From: JADJXV01 sp964527785
GTDB taxonomy: Bacteria > Bacteroidota > Ignavibacteria > Kapaibacteriales > UBA961
DNA length: 64,000 nucleotides
Assembly: GCA_964527785.1 (NCBI GenBank)
Contig: CAZGNO010000008.1
Coordinates: forward strand, 6,978 to 70,977
Direction of reading: 5' to 3'
Shown here: piece by piece, positions 24,586 to 33,209 of the stretch
Layout: every line of letters starts with the position of its first letter
How positions within the stretch are numbered: the stretch's first letter is position 1
Position numbers and translations under genes: made by a program
The notes under the pieces: model-generated
Seen by the model: the letters and a program-made list of their open reading frames with translations, nothing else
What the model was told of the DNA's origin: nothing
The model's database searches: none

Positions 24586-25277
24586 TGGGAAGGGTCAAAA
24601 ACTCACAGAATTTTAATTCAATCAATCGTAACGCGCTTACTTTTGACCCGGACGGCATTAGTAATATTACCAACAACTTAATAGGTCAGACACCGGAGGA
24701 GCAAGACGAAATTCTAATTTCAGGTCTTGAAACAGAACAAAACGCTACCGATAAACTTGCCTTTGCATGGAAACTAATAAGTGAGTTAGCGTGTAAACTT
24801 GTGGCATTGATAGCAGAAAAAACATACGAAGTAGTATGTCATGTAAACGATATGCAACCCGTGACGGCTTTCACTGTCCCTACAGGCGTACCAACGCCTA
24901 TACCCTTTTACTCTGTGCTGTACAGCCCTGCGGACGGGTCGTATTTAGCAGGGAATTTCACGGCGGGCAAAACAGGTTTCTATGACGTAGATTGTCTCTA
25001 TTACGATACTATTGTAGCACCCGTTACGAGAGTTTGGATAGGAATATCAGGATATAATTCTGATATTACGGGTGGGTCGGCTATTATCAATACGGATTTT
25101 TTTGAACTACAGGCATCTCGAAAAGTGTTTTGTCGGCAAGGTGAAAATATAAGTGCCTATCTATTTCATAATTTCGGTGCGGACATCGTGTTCAATAACT
25201 ATGCACTAGACGAACACGGGGACGGTTACATTTCTATTCATTATTGCGGATCTACAAAAGCCGCTACAATTTTATAA
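24585..25277 (+). CDS. Baseplate or receptor-binding protein with jelly-roll-like C-terminus, 230 aa
   Basis: The N-terminal 90 residues are helical and acidic. The C-terminal 140 residues have the strand pattern of C1q/TNF-like jelly rolls (PIPFYSVLYSPADGSYLAGN, FTAGKTGFYDVDC, ending DGYISIHYCG). Such domains cap trimeric phage receptor-binding proteins. It is coupled to the preceding baseplate gene. This assignment is from pattern and context. Confidence 0.55.
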   Translation: MGRVKNSQNFNSINRNALTFDPDGISNITNNLIGQTPEEQDEILISGLETEQNATDKLAFAWKLISELACKLVALIAEKTYEVVCHVNDMQPVTAFTVPTGVPTPIPFYSVLYSPADGSYLAGNFTAGKTGFYDVDCLYYDTIVAPVTRVWIGISGYNSDITGGSAIINTDFFELQASRKVFCRQGENISAYLFHNFGADIVFNNYALDEHGDGYISIHYCGSTKAATIL

Positions 25278-25285
25278 GGATTTTT

Positions 25286-25828
25286 ATGATTTGCTGCAGA
25301 ACAATAATAGGCGCAATGGGCAAGAAGCTAAAAGTTATTCCCTTTGATTTTACCCCGGATACAACGGCATTCGCCGGAGGCGATGCTTTATACGGTCAAA
25401 CTACGTCACCAATTGCTGTAAGTGACGTTTTCGATACGGACAATGGCAACGGCAAAGTGGTAAGTTTCTCCGTTCAGCATTCTCACGGTTCGACTTTGAC
25501 AAAAAAAGGCATCTCAGCTTATCTATTTTCACAAGCACCATCTAGCACCCCTGTCGCTATAAACGCAGCAGAAAACATTACAGCAGGAGACGAAGGAAAG
25601 GTGTGCGGACGTTTGAGTGTGGTTGCGGCTGATTTTGTTGATTCAGTATTTGCAGCTTCTTTCCTCACGCGGGCTCACAAAACAAACGACACTAGTACCT
25701 TGCCGATTATATACAACGATTCAAGCTCGGATAAAAAAAGTTTGTGGATAAAATTGATTGCAGATGAGGCACAGACCTATTCGAGTGTGGGTAAATTGAA
25801 GATTGAAATAATTATTGAGTGTTATTGA
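25286..25828 (+). CDS. Phage tail-tip protein, 180 aa
   Basis: Start at 25286 is supported by an AAGGA site 5 bases upstream; ATG 25316 is an alternative. The product is beta-rich with Thr/Ser-rich strands and no membrane segment, and a short Cys-containing start (MICCRT). It is the last gene of the tail operon. A structural role in the tail tip is inferred. The family is not recognised. Confidence 0.55.
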   Translation: MICCRTIIGAMGKKLKVIPFDFTPDTTAFAGGDALYGQTTSPIAVSDVFDTDNGNGKVVSFSVQHSHGSTLTKKGISAYLFSQAPSSTPVAINAAENITAGDEGKVCGRLSVVAADFVDSVFAASFLTRAHKTNDTSTLPIIYNDSSSDKKSLWIKLIADEAQTYSSVGKLKIEIIIECY

Positions 25829-25847
25829 GCTTTGAAGGGTTTTTTTG

Positions 25848-25878
25848 TTTGGTGGAATAGTCTGTTTTGTTAATTTAC
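25848..25878 (+). promoter_or_regulatory. Bacteroidota-type promoter for last phage gene
   Basis: TTTG (25848-25851), 19 bases, then TAATTTAC (25871-25878) fits the -33/-7 layout. The context TTTGTTTGGTGG matches the element at 7884. The start codon at 25883 would give a nearly leaderless message. Confidence 0.4.
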
Positions 25879-25882
25879 AGAC

Positions 25883-26101
25883 ATGAATAATAAAACCATC
25901 ATTCCCAAACGAGGGAAGCACTACTGGATATTAAAACAGGACGAGGAAACACCGGAAATTGCTAGATATGAGCGAGCTTTCAACGGAGAGTATTTTTTCT
26001 ATCAAATAGAAATGAACTATGTTCCGGAATGTAAATCAGTGGATGTTCCTTTTGAGGTAATAAAAGAAGTGATTTTTGAGGACGAAAACGTGAATTTTTG
26101 A
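25883..26101 (+). CDS. Hypothetical protein at prophage right end, 72 aa
   Basis: A small acidic protein with its own promoter-like element and no Shine-Dalgarno site. The pattern (GKHYWILKQDEE, ending EVIFEDENVNF) suggests a compact alpha/beta domain. It lies between the tail genes and the tRNA-Leu at the prophage edge, where genes expressed from the lysogen are often found. Function is unknown. Confidence 0.6.
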   Translation: MNNKTIIPKRGKHYWILKQDEETPEIARYERAFNGEYFFYQIEMNYVPECKSVDVPFEVIKEVIFEDENVNF

Positions 26102-26139
26102 AACGAATTACACTTTATTTACCCAATTTCAGAAATTAA

Positions 26140-26176
26140 AAAACGCAACTTATTCAAAAATATTAAGTTGCGTTTT
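26140..26176. terminator. Bidirectional terminator at prophage edge
   Basis: AAAACGCAACTTA (26140-26152) pairs perfectly over 13 bp with TAAGTTGCGTTTT (26164-26176). A-rich and T-rich flanks serve both the phage genes on + and the tRNA-Leu on the - strand. Confidence 0.8.
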
Positions 26177-26183
26177 AATATTG

Positions 26184-26267
26184 TACCCGGAACAGGGGTT
26201 GAACCTGCACATCCTTGCGAATACTACAACCTGAATGTAGCGCGTCTGCCAATTCCGCCATCCGGGC
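26184..26267 (-). tRNA. tRNA-Leu (anticodon CAG)
   Basis: The minus strand folds as a class II tRNA: acceptor GCCCGGA/TCCGGGT (G-U first pair), D-arm with GGCGGAATTGGCAGACG, anticodon stem CTACA/TGTAG with loop TTCAGGT, long variable arm and T-arm GCAGG/CCTGT around TTCAACC. CCA is not encoded. Its 3' end faces the prophage. Confidence 0.95.
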
Positions 26268-26284
26268 TATCAACTTAAAATTCT

Positions 26285-26728
26285 CTATGAGATTTGCCCG
26301 TTATAACTTGGGTCAAATTCCACAATCCATTCAATACCATATTTGTCTCTAAGCATTCCGGCGTATGTACCCCATGGACTGTCGTCCATGGGACCTTCAA
26401 TATTTCCACCTGCTGATAACCCGCTAAAAATTTTGTCAGCTTCTTCACGACTTTCTGCACTAATTGATATTTTAGACCTGTTTTCGTTTTCGTTTACTCG
26501 TCCCATAAATTCCGGAACATCATTCGCCATTAACATATTATGTTTTCCTATTGGCAAAGCAATAGTCATTATTTTATTTGCATCTTTTTCTTCTACCGGA
26601 AATTCAGGGCTTGACAGGTCTTTGAAACGAGTGATCTTTACGAAATCTCCGCCAAAAACTGATTTGTAAAAAGTGAATGCTTCTTCAGCATTTCCATTGA
26701 AGTTAATCCACGGATTGATTGTTCTCAT
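26285..26728 (-). CDS. PhnB-like VOC-family protein, 147 aa
   Basis: Starts with the hallmark INPWINFNGNAEEAFTFYKSVF of PhnB/3-demethylubiquinone-methyltransferase-like VOC proteins and ends with YGIEWIVEFDP. Two beta-alpha-beta-beta-beta modules make a small metal-binding dimer. The enzymatic role of most members is unknown; some handle epoxides, glyoxals or antibiotics. Monocistronic, reading toward the tRNA-Leu. Confidence 0.85.
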   Translation of the reverse strand: MRTINPWINFNGNAEEAFTFYKSVFGGDFVKITRFKDLSSPEFPVEEKDANKIMTIALPIGKHNMLMANDVPEFMGRVNENENRSKISISAESREEADKIFSGLSAGGNIEGPMDDSPWGTYAGMLRDKYGIEWIVEFDPSYNGQIS

Positions 26729-27066
26729 AATTTTTTTTCTGGAATATACCTTGCTTTATTCTTGATTATTAACGCAAGCAACCCTCATGATGCAAATATA
26801 TATACAACTTTTGAGTTGCGCAAATATATTTGCATTTTTTTGTCGAGTATAATGACGGGTTTTAGTGATAATTGTGACATTCGTTACAATAATTAACCAA
26901 ACCGAGTTTCTTACTTTACTCAAAGAAGAAACTCGAACTTGCTAACCTTTATAATTATCTTATTTTCGAAAATTATACTGTGTTTATATAGGTTATTTAT
27001 GAACAGCAGATAATTCAAAAAGAATAGTCTGCTAAAAATCATGCTTTAGCAGACTATTGTTTAACA
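26729..27066. other. 338-bp intergenic stretch with two hairpins
   Basis: It holds a composite hairpin at 26790-26841 (ATGCAAATATAT with ATATATTTGCAT, an inner CAACT/AGTTG stem and a run of T on the + strand) and the terminator of tRNA-Ser at 27023-27058. The rest is AT-rich and must include the promoter of the VOC gene. No ORF is supported. Confidence 0.6.
27023..27058 (-). terminator. Terminator of tRNA-Ser
   Basis: AATAGTCTGCTAAA and TTTAGCAGACTATT form a perfect 14-bp stem with an 8-base loop. On the minus strand it is followed by CTTTTTG. Confidence 0.8.
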
Positions 27067-27156
27067 TGGAGGAGAGGGAGGGATTCGAACCCTCGATAGA
27101 ATTGCTTCCATAACGGTTTTCGAGACCGCCCGATTCAACCACTCTCGCACCTCTCC
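27067..27156 (-). tRNA. tRNA-Ser (anticodon CGA)
   Basis: Minus strand class II tRNA: acceptor GGAGAGG/CCTCTCC, anticodon loop CTCGAAA, long variable arm, T-arm GAGGG/CCCTC around TTCGAAT, and encoded CCA (27067-27069). Confidence 0.95.
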
Positions 27157-27279
27157 GTGCAAGTATTGTCCTAGAGTCAGGGGTGCAAAAATACGAACCG
27201 TTGCCTTCCCTACAAAGTTTTTTGTAATTATTATTGTTTTGTTTCATCAAAAAGCTAGCGTTTTTACAAGCATCGGACT

Positions 27280-28254
27280 TTATGCCATCATAGCACAGAC
27301 GGCTGCAATATTTACTATATCATCCACACTGCACCCGCGCGAGAGGTCGCAGTAGGGACGGTTTAAACCCTGAATAATTGGTCCTAACGCTTGTGCTCCT
27401 GCTAAACGTTCAGTGAGTTTATAGGCAATATTCCCTGCATCTAAATTTGGAAATACAAGTACATTCGCCCTGCCCTGAACAGAAGAATTCGGTGCTTTTC
27501 GCTCAGCAACGTCGGGTACAAGTGCTGCATCGGCTTGTAGTTCTCCATCGGAAACAATTTCGGGTCTTTGTTCGCGAAAGATTCGTGCTGCTCTGCGAAC
27601 TTTAGACACTGAAAGGTGTTCGGCACTCCCCCACGTAGAAAAAGATAAGAAAGCAACCCGTGGTTGCTCGCCTGTTACTTTTTGGAAATTTCGTGCTGCT
27701 CCTGTTGCAATATCTACAAGCTGCTCGTCTGTTGGTTCGGGTACTACCCCACAATCGGTATAGCAAAGTATTTTATCAGGAAATACCATCAAAAAGTAGC
27801 TGCTTACTACGGATATTCCGGGTTCAATGCCCACAGTCTGTATTCCTGCCCGTAATACATCACCGGTTGTGGAAAGCGAGCCGGCCACACAACCGTCAGC
27901 AACTCCGTTCCTGACCATCATTCCTGAAAAAAATAAGGGATTACGGATATTTTGCTCTGCTTGATCGTGATTCATACCCTTTGCAAATCGCAACTTCTCA
28001 AATTGTAAGACATATTCTTCAAATTCAGATGAGTTCTTGGGTTCTACAATAGGAATTTGCTCAACGGGCAATTGGAATTCAGCAGCAATTCGAGAAATTT
28101 CTATCCGAGACCCAATTAGAATTGGTAAACAAATCCCAGTATCACGAAGAATTAATGCAGCACGAATGGTGCGTTCATCGGTAGCATCAGGAAAAACAAT
28201 CCTTTTTTTTCGCAAGGACGCTTGTTCGCGAAGTTCTTTAATAAATATGGACAT
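27280..28254 (-). CDS. pta: Phosphate acetyltransferase, 324 aa
   Basis: Full-length Pta of the short form (no regulatory N-terminal domains). It begins KKRIVFPDATDERTIRAA and contains GCVAGSLSTTGDVLRAG, the phosphotransacetylase signature, and ends in RGCSVDDIVNIAAV. It interconverts acetyl-CoA and acetyl phosphate in the cytosol. No acetate kinase gene is adjacent in this window. Monocistronic, 145 bases after the DUF1501 gene on the same strand. Confidence 0.93.
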   Translation of the reverse strand: MSIFIKELREQASLRKKRIVFPDATDERTIRAALILRDTGICLPILIGSRIEISRIAAEFQLPVEQIPIVEPKNSSEFEEYVLQFEKLRFAKGMNHDQAEQNIRNPLFFSGMMVRNGVADGCVAGSLSTTGDVLRAGIQTVGIEPGISVVSSYFLMVFPDKILCYTDCGVVPEPTDEQLVDIATGAARNFQKVTGEQPRVAFLSFSTWGSAEHLSVSKVRRAARIFREQRPEIVSDGELQADAALVPDVAERKAPNSSVQGRANVLVFPNLDAGNIAYKLTERLAGAQALGPIIQGLNRPYCDLSRGCSVDDIVNIAAVCAMMA

Positions 28255-28332
28255 ACAATTTTTTGGATTATCAGGAAGTTAGTAATGTCAATTGCTCGTA
28301 CAGACAACTTACCAAAATCCTCTATTCTGTGC

Positions 28333-28376
28333 AAAAAACAGCAAACCCCGCTTTCCTGTGAAGAAGGCAGGGCTGT
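28333..28376 (-). terminator. Terminator after DUF1501 gene
   Basis: On the minus strand ACAGC pairs with GCTGT, with an inner imperfect stem (CCTGC/GCGGG), followed by TTTTTT. It lies 23 bases after the stop codon of the DUF1501 gene. Confidence 0.6.
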
Positions 28377-28398
28377 TGTATTTACGATGGGCTGTAAT

Positions 28399-29940
28399 TT
28401 ACCTCTCAATTACCATTGTTTGGCTGCGTCGTGATTTACCCGCTTTGAGCGAGTAAATATATGTTCCGCTCGGAAGTGTTCGTGTGTCGAGCGTTACAGC
28501 TTTTTGACCTGGCATTACTTTTTGAGAAACAATTTCACGTCCGTCTATTGCCGAGAGTGTGAACTGTGCTTCCATTCCACTCAAAATACCTTCCATAGGA
28601 ATAGTAGTTTGGGTTTGTGCAGGGTTCGGATAATTCTGCCCCAGAGAAAGAAGTGAAGCATCCGTTTCAAATTCATCAACAGCAGTCGTTGTTTGGAAAA
28701 TCGGCAATTGCTCAAAGTGACGTGGTAATGCATTAGGCGTAATTTCTGCTTCAGATGCTCCATACCACTGACCGAGTACCGATGCATATAACTGACGGAA
28801 ATCAACTTTCATTTTGAGATTACCCGGACCTTCCACATCTGTCAGAACAGGATCGGTGCCGATAATACCACCCTTTACTCCCGTACCGATGACAAACATA
28901 GGGGCAGCAGAACCGTGGTCGGTTCCTGTTCCATTAGAAACAATACGCCGACCGAACTCACTGATCGTCATTATGCTGACTTTCTTATCGGTACCAAATG
29001 CTTCGAGATCACGTTGGAAAGCCAGCACTGCATCTGCAAGCTGTTTGTGCAGATTGCTTTGTCCGTTTATTTGTTCGGAGTGAGTGTCGTAGCCACCGAT
29101 ATTAATGATATACATTTGTGTGGTAAGACCTGCTGCAATTATTCTTGAGATAACTTTTAACCCGTCAGCAAGTTGATTAGCAGTAGGATACGTCACTTTG
29201 TTTTCAGTCTGTTTCAGTCCTGCAGCTATTATTGAATTAATGAATATATTAGTCTGACGCAAAATTTCACGGACATACGCTTCTTCATCTCCGGCATGAG
29301 TAGCTGCAATCGGATTATCGGTCGGAATACCCGGAATAAAATCAGATGCTCCTACGGCAACCCCCATATTGTTTTTCTCACCGATCAGAGTTGTACTTAG
29401 GTATGTACCAAGTTCAATCGCAAACGGTTCATCAGGAAGTACACTCGGATAATTCGGGTATTGCTGTTCCAAGAATTTAGCATACCAGCCCGAGTTACTA
29501 TAGACGTTCGCATCAGAACCGGAGAGCCAAATATCGGTAGAACGGAAATGGGATAGGTTTTGATTCTCATAGCCCACATTCTGGATTATCGCCATTTTCT
29601 TTTCTTTGTACAGTTCCAAAAGAGGCGCAAGAGAAGGATGCAATCCCAATGTAGAAGAATCAGGCAATTTAATTACTTCGTCTGCTGCAATTGAAACATT
29701 GCCCTCAGCACGAGCTGTGTAATAATCTTGATTTGTATAGGGAATAACAGTATTCAAACCGTCGTTACCGCCTGCCAGTCGAAGAATAATTAGAATATGG
29801 TCTTTATTAGCTGCCGCTATTCGAGCAAAGGGCGAACCGTTCGGGGCTTTGGCAAAAGCGCGAACCCTGGGGAAACCCATAGCCATTGGAAGTACAATAC
29901 CGGTAGCCGCAACTTTTTGTAAAAATGATCTGCGTTTCAT
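28399..29940 (-). CDS. DUF1501 secreted protein with T9SS sorting domain, 513 aa
   Basis: An N-terminal Tat-like leader (MKRRSFLQKVAATGIVLP) is followed by the DUF1501 domain: LRLAGGNDGLNTVIPY near residue 50, and later TISEFGRRIVSNGTGTDHGS, a sulfatase/alkaline-phosphatase-like segment with possible metal ligands. The last 80 residues (LGQNYPNPAQTQTTIPM to YIYSLKAG) are a type IX secretion sorting domain, so the protein is probably exported and cell-surface bound. It follows a DUF1800 gene 47 bases upstream. The pair is widespread but its substrate is unknown. Confidence 0.9.
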   Translation of the reverse strand: MKRRSFLQKVAATGIVLPMAMGFPRVRAFAKAPNGSPFARIAAANKDHILIILRLAGGNDGLNTVIPYTNQDYYTARAEGNVSIAADEVIKLPDSSTLGLHPSLAPLLELYKEKKMAIIQNVGYENQNLSHFRSTDIWLSGSDANVYSNSGWYAKFLEQQYPNYPSVLPDEPFAIELGTYLSTTLIGEKNNMGVAVGASDFIPGIPTDNPIAATHAGDEEAYVREILRQTNIFINSIIAAGLKQTENKVTYPTANQLADGLKVISRIIAAGLTTQMYIINIGGYDTHSEQINGQSNLHKQLADAVLAFQRDLEAFGTDKKVSIMTISEFGRRIVSNGTGTDHGSAAPMFVIGTGVKGGIIGTDPVLTDVEGPGNLKMKVDFRQLYASVLGQWYGASEAEITPNALPRHFEQLPIFQTTTAVDEFETDASLLSLGQNYPNPAQTQTTIPMEGILSGMEAQFTLSAIDGREIVSQKVMPGQKAVTLDTRTLPSGTYIYSLKAGKSRRSQTMVIER

Positions 29941-29987
29941 AACGAAATCCTTTTGAAAAATTATAGAGTTAGTTTTTAATTTATGGG

Positions 29988-31637
29988 TTAGTACAGTTCA
30001 TGCTTTGCAAGCTGGACAATTGCTTTAAGCAAATTACGAATATGCTTATCAGCTTGGAATGTCGGGTCATCAATTTTCCATTCATACGTTTTTGCTCCTT
30101 GTAATAATGCTTCGAGCAGGGCAGCGGATTCCTGCTGTGATGGAGCAACGTTAAGTAATGCCTGAGCAATTTCGTCCGTTAATTTGGTCGCATCATTATA
30201 TGAAGGGAATTTCTTTGCAAAGGCAATTGCATCCAGTTTGTAAAATATGTTTTTTTGCATGATTACCTTTTCGTCGGCTACATCAAGCAGAAATTTCTGG
30301 CGCAAGGGAAGCGTAGAAGTACTCACCCATGTTCGTCCGCCGGGCCATCCCTTTACATTCGGCGGGTAACACGGTACTTGACCAATTGCCTGCATTCTAT
30401 TTAATAAGTCTTGAGTCATTCTGCCTGTTTGGGCTATATTAAAATCAGGAACATTTGTAAGTCCTAGAGTTCGGATTGCACCTACCATATAATCAATAGG
30501 GCTTTTATCCATTGCTCCGATATTTGTAACATCAAAGAAATGTTCACTACGAAGCAATTGCTCTATAACCGGCTTGAGTTCCCAATTATTCGTTTTGAAT
30601 GTATTAGCCATTTCGGTTACAATGACCGGATCGGCTATATCATACACAAATTCCCGATAGATTTTTGTGCATATAAATTTAGCAACTTGGTCGGCACGCT
30701 CAGAGAAAATTATATCTACAATGTCATCTGCTTTCCAAGCCCCTGTTTTACCCATAAAGGTTTTGGAACTTGAGTCCCAACGGTTCTGAATAAATATACT
30801 TGAGAGTGAAAAATACATTGTAGGGTCTTTTGTTGTACTGGGCATTAAGCTCCAGCCACTTAATGCTTTAGCGGCTTCCGAAACATCTTTTTCGGTATAA
30901 TTGGGTTTGTTTTCCCAATCGGAAACCCCGCACGTAAAAAGTTCTTGAAGTTCACGGGCATAGTTTTCATTAATTTGATTACGATTGCCTGTTTTGTAGT
31001 TTTTGATGCCGTCAAGATAAATGAGCATTGAGGGGTCTTTTGTAACATCCTTCACAAATTGCTTGAAATTACCCAAGGCATACTTGCGAAACAGTTGGTT
31101 TTGCACCAACATAAAATCAGCAAAGTTTACTGTGTTGATTTCATTTGCAAAATGATTATGCCACATCATTACCAAGCGTTCCTGTACAGAAACAGGCGAG
31201 TTTGCAATGGTTTTCACCCACCATTTTACAAGCTGTTCACGACGACTGAAGAGTGCAATTTGCCAATCCTGAAATTCCTGACTGCTCATATTCTGATTAG
31301 GTGGTTTAACCTGTACATCAGCTCCTGCCCATGCTTTGATTTCATCTGTTGATGGAGTAAACGGGGTAAGCAGAAGCTTGACTGTAGCATCAAGACCGTC
31401 AGTAACTGCAGCACGGATTTCAGAGTCCTTCGCGCCGACAATGCACCGACGTAACAGATGGGCTGCTTTGGAATAATCCCAAGGATTTGATCCGGTAGGC
31501 GTAAAAGGTTCAAGACCTGCTGCAGTCCGAATAGCAAATTCCGGGCGAGCTTGGGGTCCGGCAGACAAAGTCGGCATTGTAATATCCGACATAGCACTCG
31601 CCGGGGAATCTAAAAAAAGGAAATTTCTGCGTTTCAT
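29988..31637 (-). CDS. DUF1800 family protein, 549 aa
   Basis: The DUF1800 domain covers most of the protein; marker segments are AAHLLRRCIVGAKDSEI, RLVMMWHNHFANEIN, NENYARELQELFTCGV and VKGWPGGRTWVS. DUF1800 almost always precedes DUF1501 in one operon, as here, and the two are thought to act together outside the cytoplasm. The N-terminus (MKRRNFLFL) looks like a degenerate export signal. The two genes probably share a transcript with the promoter in the 215-bp gap before 31853. Confidence 0.9.
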   Translation of the reverse strand: MKRRNFLFLDSPASAMSDITMPTLSAGPQARPEFAIRTAAGLEPFTPTGSNPWDYSKAAHLLRRCIVGAKDSEIRAAVTDGLDATVKLLLTPFTPSTDEIKAWAGADVQVKPPNQNMSSQEFQDWQIALFSRREQLVKWWVKTIANSPVSVQERLVMMWHNHFANEINTVNFADFMLVQNQLFRKYALGNFKQFVKDVTKDPSMLIYLDGIKNYKTGNRNQINENYARELQELFTCGVSDWENKPNYTEKDVSEAAKALSGWSLMPSTTKDPTMYFSLSSIFIQNRWDSSSKTFMGKTGAWKADDIVDIIFSERADQVAKFICTKIYREFVYDIADPVIVTEMANTFKTNNWELKPVIEQLLRSEHFFDVTNIGAMDKSPIDYMVGAIRTLGLTNVPDFNIAQTGRMTQDLLNRMQAIGQVPCYPPNVKGWPGGRTWVSTSTLPLRQKFLLDVADEKVIMQKNIFYKLDAIAFAKKFPSYNDATKLTDEIAQALLNVAPSQQESAALLEALLQGAKTYEWKIDDPTFQADKHIRNLLKAIVQLAKHELY

Positions 31638-31852
31638 TCTACATCTCCTATAAAAAGTAAATTAAATGAATCATAAACATATACATTTTTAGTTGAATAT
31701 TGATTTGGCTGTTTTGAACTTACCGAGTTTGAATTTGGTTTAACACTTTTTTACATTTCTTTAAAAAAACCGTTTATCCATAGATTTCGTTTATTGAGCT
31801 GCACATAAATTTTTCTATATTCTGTTTAATTTTTCAAGAAAGTGTTACCGCA

Positions 31853-32629
31853 ATGATAGACATGCTTAATGAGTTGCAGCCGATTTTTATTGTAGGACTT
31901 ATGTTTCTTTTTTGGCTCATCGAAATGATGTTCCCTTATATTGCTCCACCGTACAATCGGTTGAGGCGCAGCGGACGGAATCTGCTGACTACGCTGTTTG
32001 CGATGATTGCTAATATTGCGATGTCCATTATTGCATTGGAAGTAATTGCATTCGCTACAGCAAATAATATTGGCGTACTTCACTGGATTCATCTTCCTCC
32101 AGGCATCGAAGTAATTGCAGGAATGATGTTATATGATTTAGGGAGCTATGCTATTCATCATCTTCAACATAAAATTCCATTTATGTGGCTGGCTCACCGG
32201 GTTCATCACAGTGACCTGTCGCTTGATGTAACAAGTACGTTCCGCTTCCACCCACTCGATATGGTCTATTCCAATGGTCTTCAATTACTTACAATTCTAC
32301 TTTTTGGAATTTCGCAAGCTACATATGTTATTTACTTTACTGTTTTGCTTCCAATTTTTATAGCAGAGCATTCCAACATCACTCTTCCTAAATGGCTCGA
32401 TAACATTCTCAGTTTGGTAATCGTAACCCCTAATTGGCATAAAGTTCACCATTCGAATCATCAGCCGGAGACAGACTCTCATTATGCAGATATGTTTGCA
32501 TTATGGGATAGGATTTTCGGCTCAGGTCAGAAGGCAGATATTCCGAATATTAGTTATGGGCTGAAGGAATTTGAAGATGATTCCCGTCAAACTGTAGGAA
32601 GTTTACTTAAAACAGGATTCAAAAAATAA
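31853..32629 (+). CDS. Sterol desaturase/fatty acid hydroxylase family protein, 258 aa
   Basis: The His clusters of the membrane di-iron hydroxylase family are in order: HHLQH, HRVHHSD, EHSN and HKVHHSNHQPE, with four hydrophobic helices in the first 120 residues. Such enzymes hydroxylate or desaturate lipid chains in the membrane using oxygen and reduced ferredoxin or cytochrome. Substrate is not predictable. It is divergent from DUF1800 and is followed by tRNA-Glu. Confidence 0.9.
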   Translation: MIDMLNELQPIFIVGLMFLFWLIEMMFPYIAPPYNRLRRSGRNLLTTLFAMIANIAMSIIALEVIAFATANNIGVLHWIHLPPGIEVIAGMMLYDLGSYAIHHLQHKIPFMWLAHRVHHSDLSLDVTSTFRFHPLDMVYSNGLQLLTILLFGISQATYVIYFTVLLPIFIAEHSNITLPKWLDNILSLVIVTPNWHKVHHSNHQPETDSHYADMFALWDRIFGSGQKADIPNISYGLKEFEDDSRQTVGSLLKTGFKK

Positions 32630-32718
32630 CGACTGATTTTGTCTTAAAAATTGAAGTCTTACGAAAAACCTTTTGTAAATTCAGAGAATCCTCGTATTTT
32701 TGTATTCTCTGTTTTTGT

Positions 32719-32790
32719 GCAGCGTTCGTCTAGCGGTTAGGACACCGCCCTTTCACGGCGGCGGCACGGGTTCGATTCCCGTACGCTGTA
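32719..32790 (+). tRNA. tRNA-Glu (anticodon TTC)
   Basis: Acceptor GCAGCGT/ACGCTGT, D-arm TCGTCTAGCGGTTAGGA, anticodon stem CCGCC/GGCGG with loop CTTTCAC, T-arm CACGG/CCGT region around TTCGATT. The CCA is not encoded. Confidence 0.95.
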
Positions 32791-32798
32791 CACATTTC

Positions 32799-32823
32799 AA
32801 AAGTCGCTCTTAGAGCGGCTTTT
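32799..32823 (+). terminator. Terminator of tRNA-Glu
   Basis: AAAAGTCGCTC pairs with GAGCGGCTTTT (one G-U), 9 bases after the tRNA, ending in a short T run. Confidence 0.75.
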
Positions 32824-32894
32824 GTCGTTTTATACAGTGTTTGCCTTTACCCTAAAAAAACAATGTTACGTCACTCAGTTCGTGATGTCATTTT

Positions 32895-33161
32895 ATGAAC
32901 ACAATTCCAAGTGATATAAATGGCACAATCCATGATCTCTATAACGAAGTATCCAAAGTTATAGAATCGGAAGTACGACCGTTTGTAGAACGAGATGGCG
33001 GTCGCATTACTCTAAAATCAGTCGAGGGCGGAATAGTCTATGTAGAACTGTCCGGCGCGTGCGACGGATGCAGTGCTGCTGATTTTACTATACGTGCAGG
33101 AGTAGAGCGGATACTCCGCAGAAGAATTCCCTCCGTAACCTCTGCTAAACTATGGAAATAA
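32895..33161 (+). CDS. NifU C-terminal-domain iron-sulfur scaffold, 88 aa
   Basis: The stretch VRPFVERDGGRITLKSVEGG and then SGACDGCSAADFT is the NifU/Nfu C-terminal domain; the CxxC (CDGC) binds an iron-sulfur cluster for transfer to target proteins. Length is the minimal one-domain form. A cysteine desulfurase lies 700 bases downstream on the same strand with a secreted-protein gene between them, so co-expression for Fe-S assembly is plausible. Confidence 0.92.
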   Translation: MNTIPSDINGTIHDLYNEVSKVIESEVRPFVERDGGRITLKSVEGGIVYVELSGACDGCSAADFTIRAGVERILRRRIPSVTSAKLWK

Positions 33162-33209
33162 TAATCAAAACAACCCCTTTTTGTTACAATGCGTAAGGAA
33201 GCTGAGACC

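Noticed and set aside
25244..25285. Earlier start of the last tail gene
   Set aside because: It would overlap the previous gene, while ATG 25286 has an AAGGA site.
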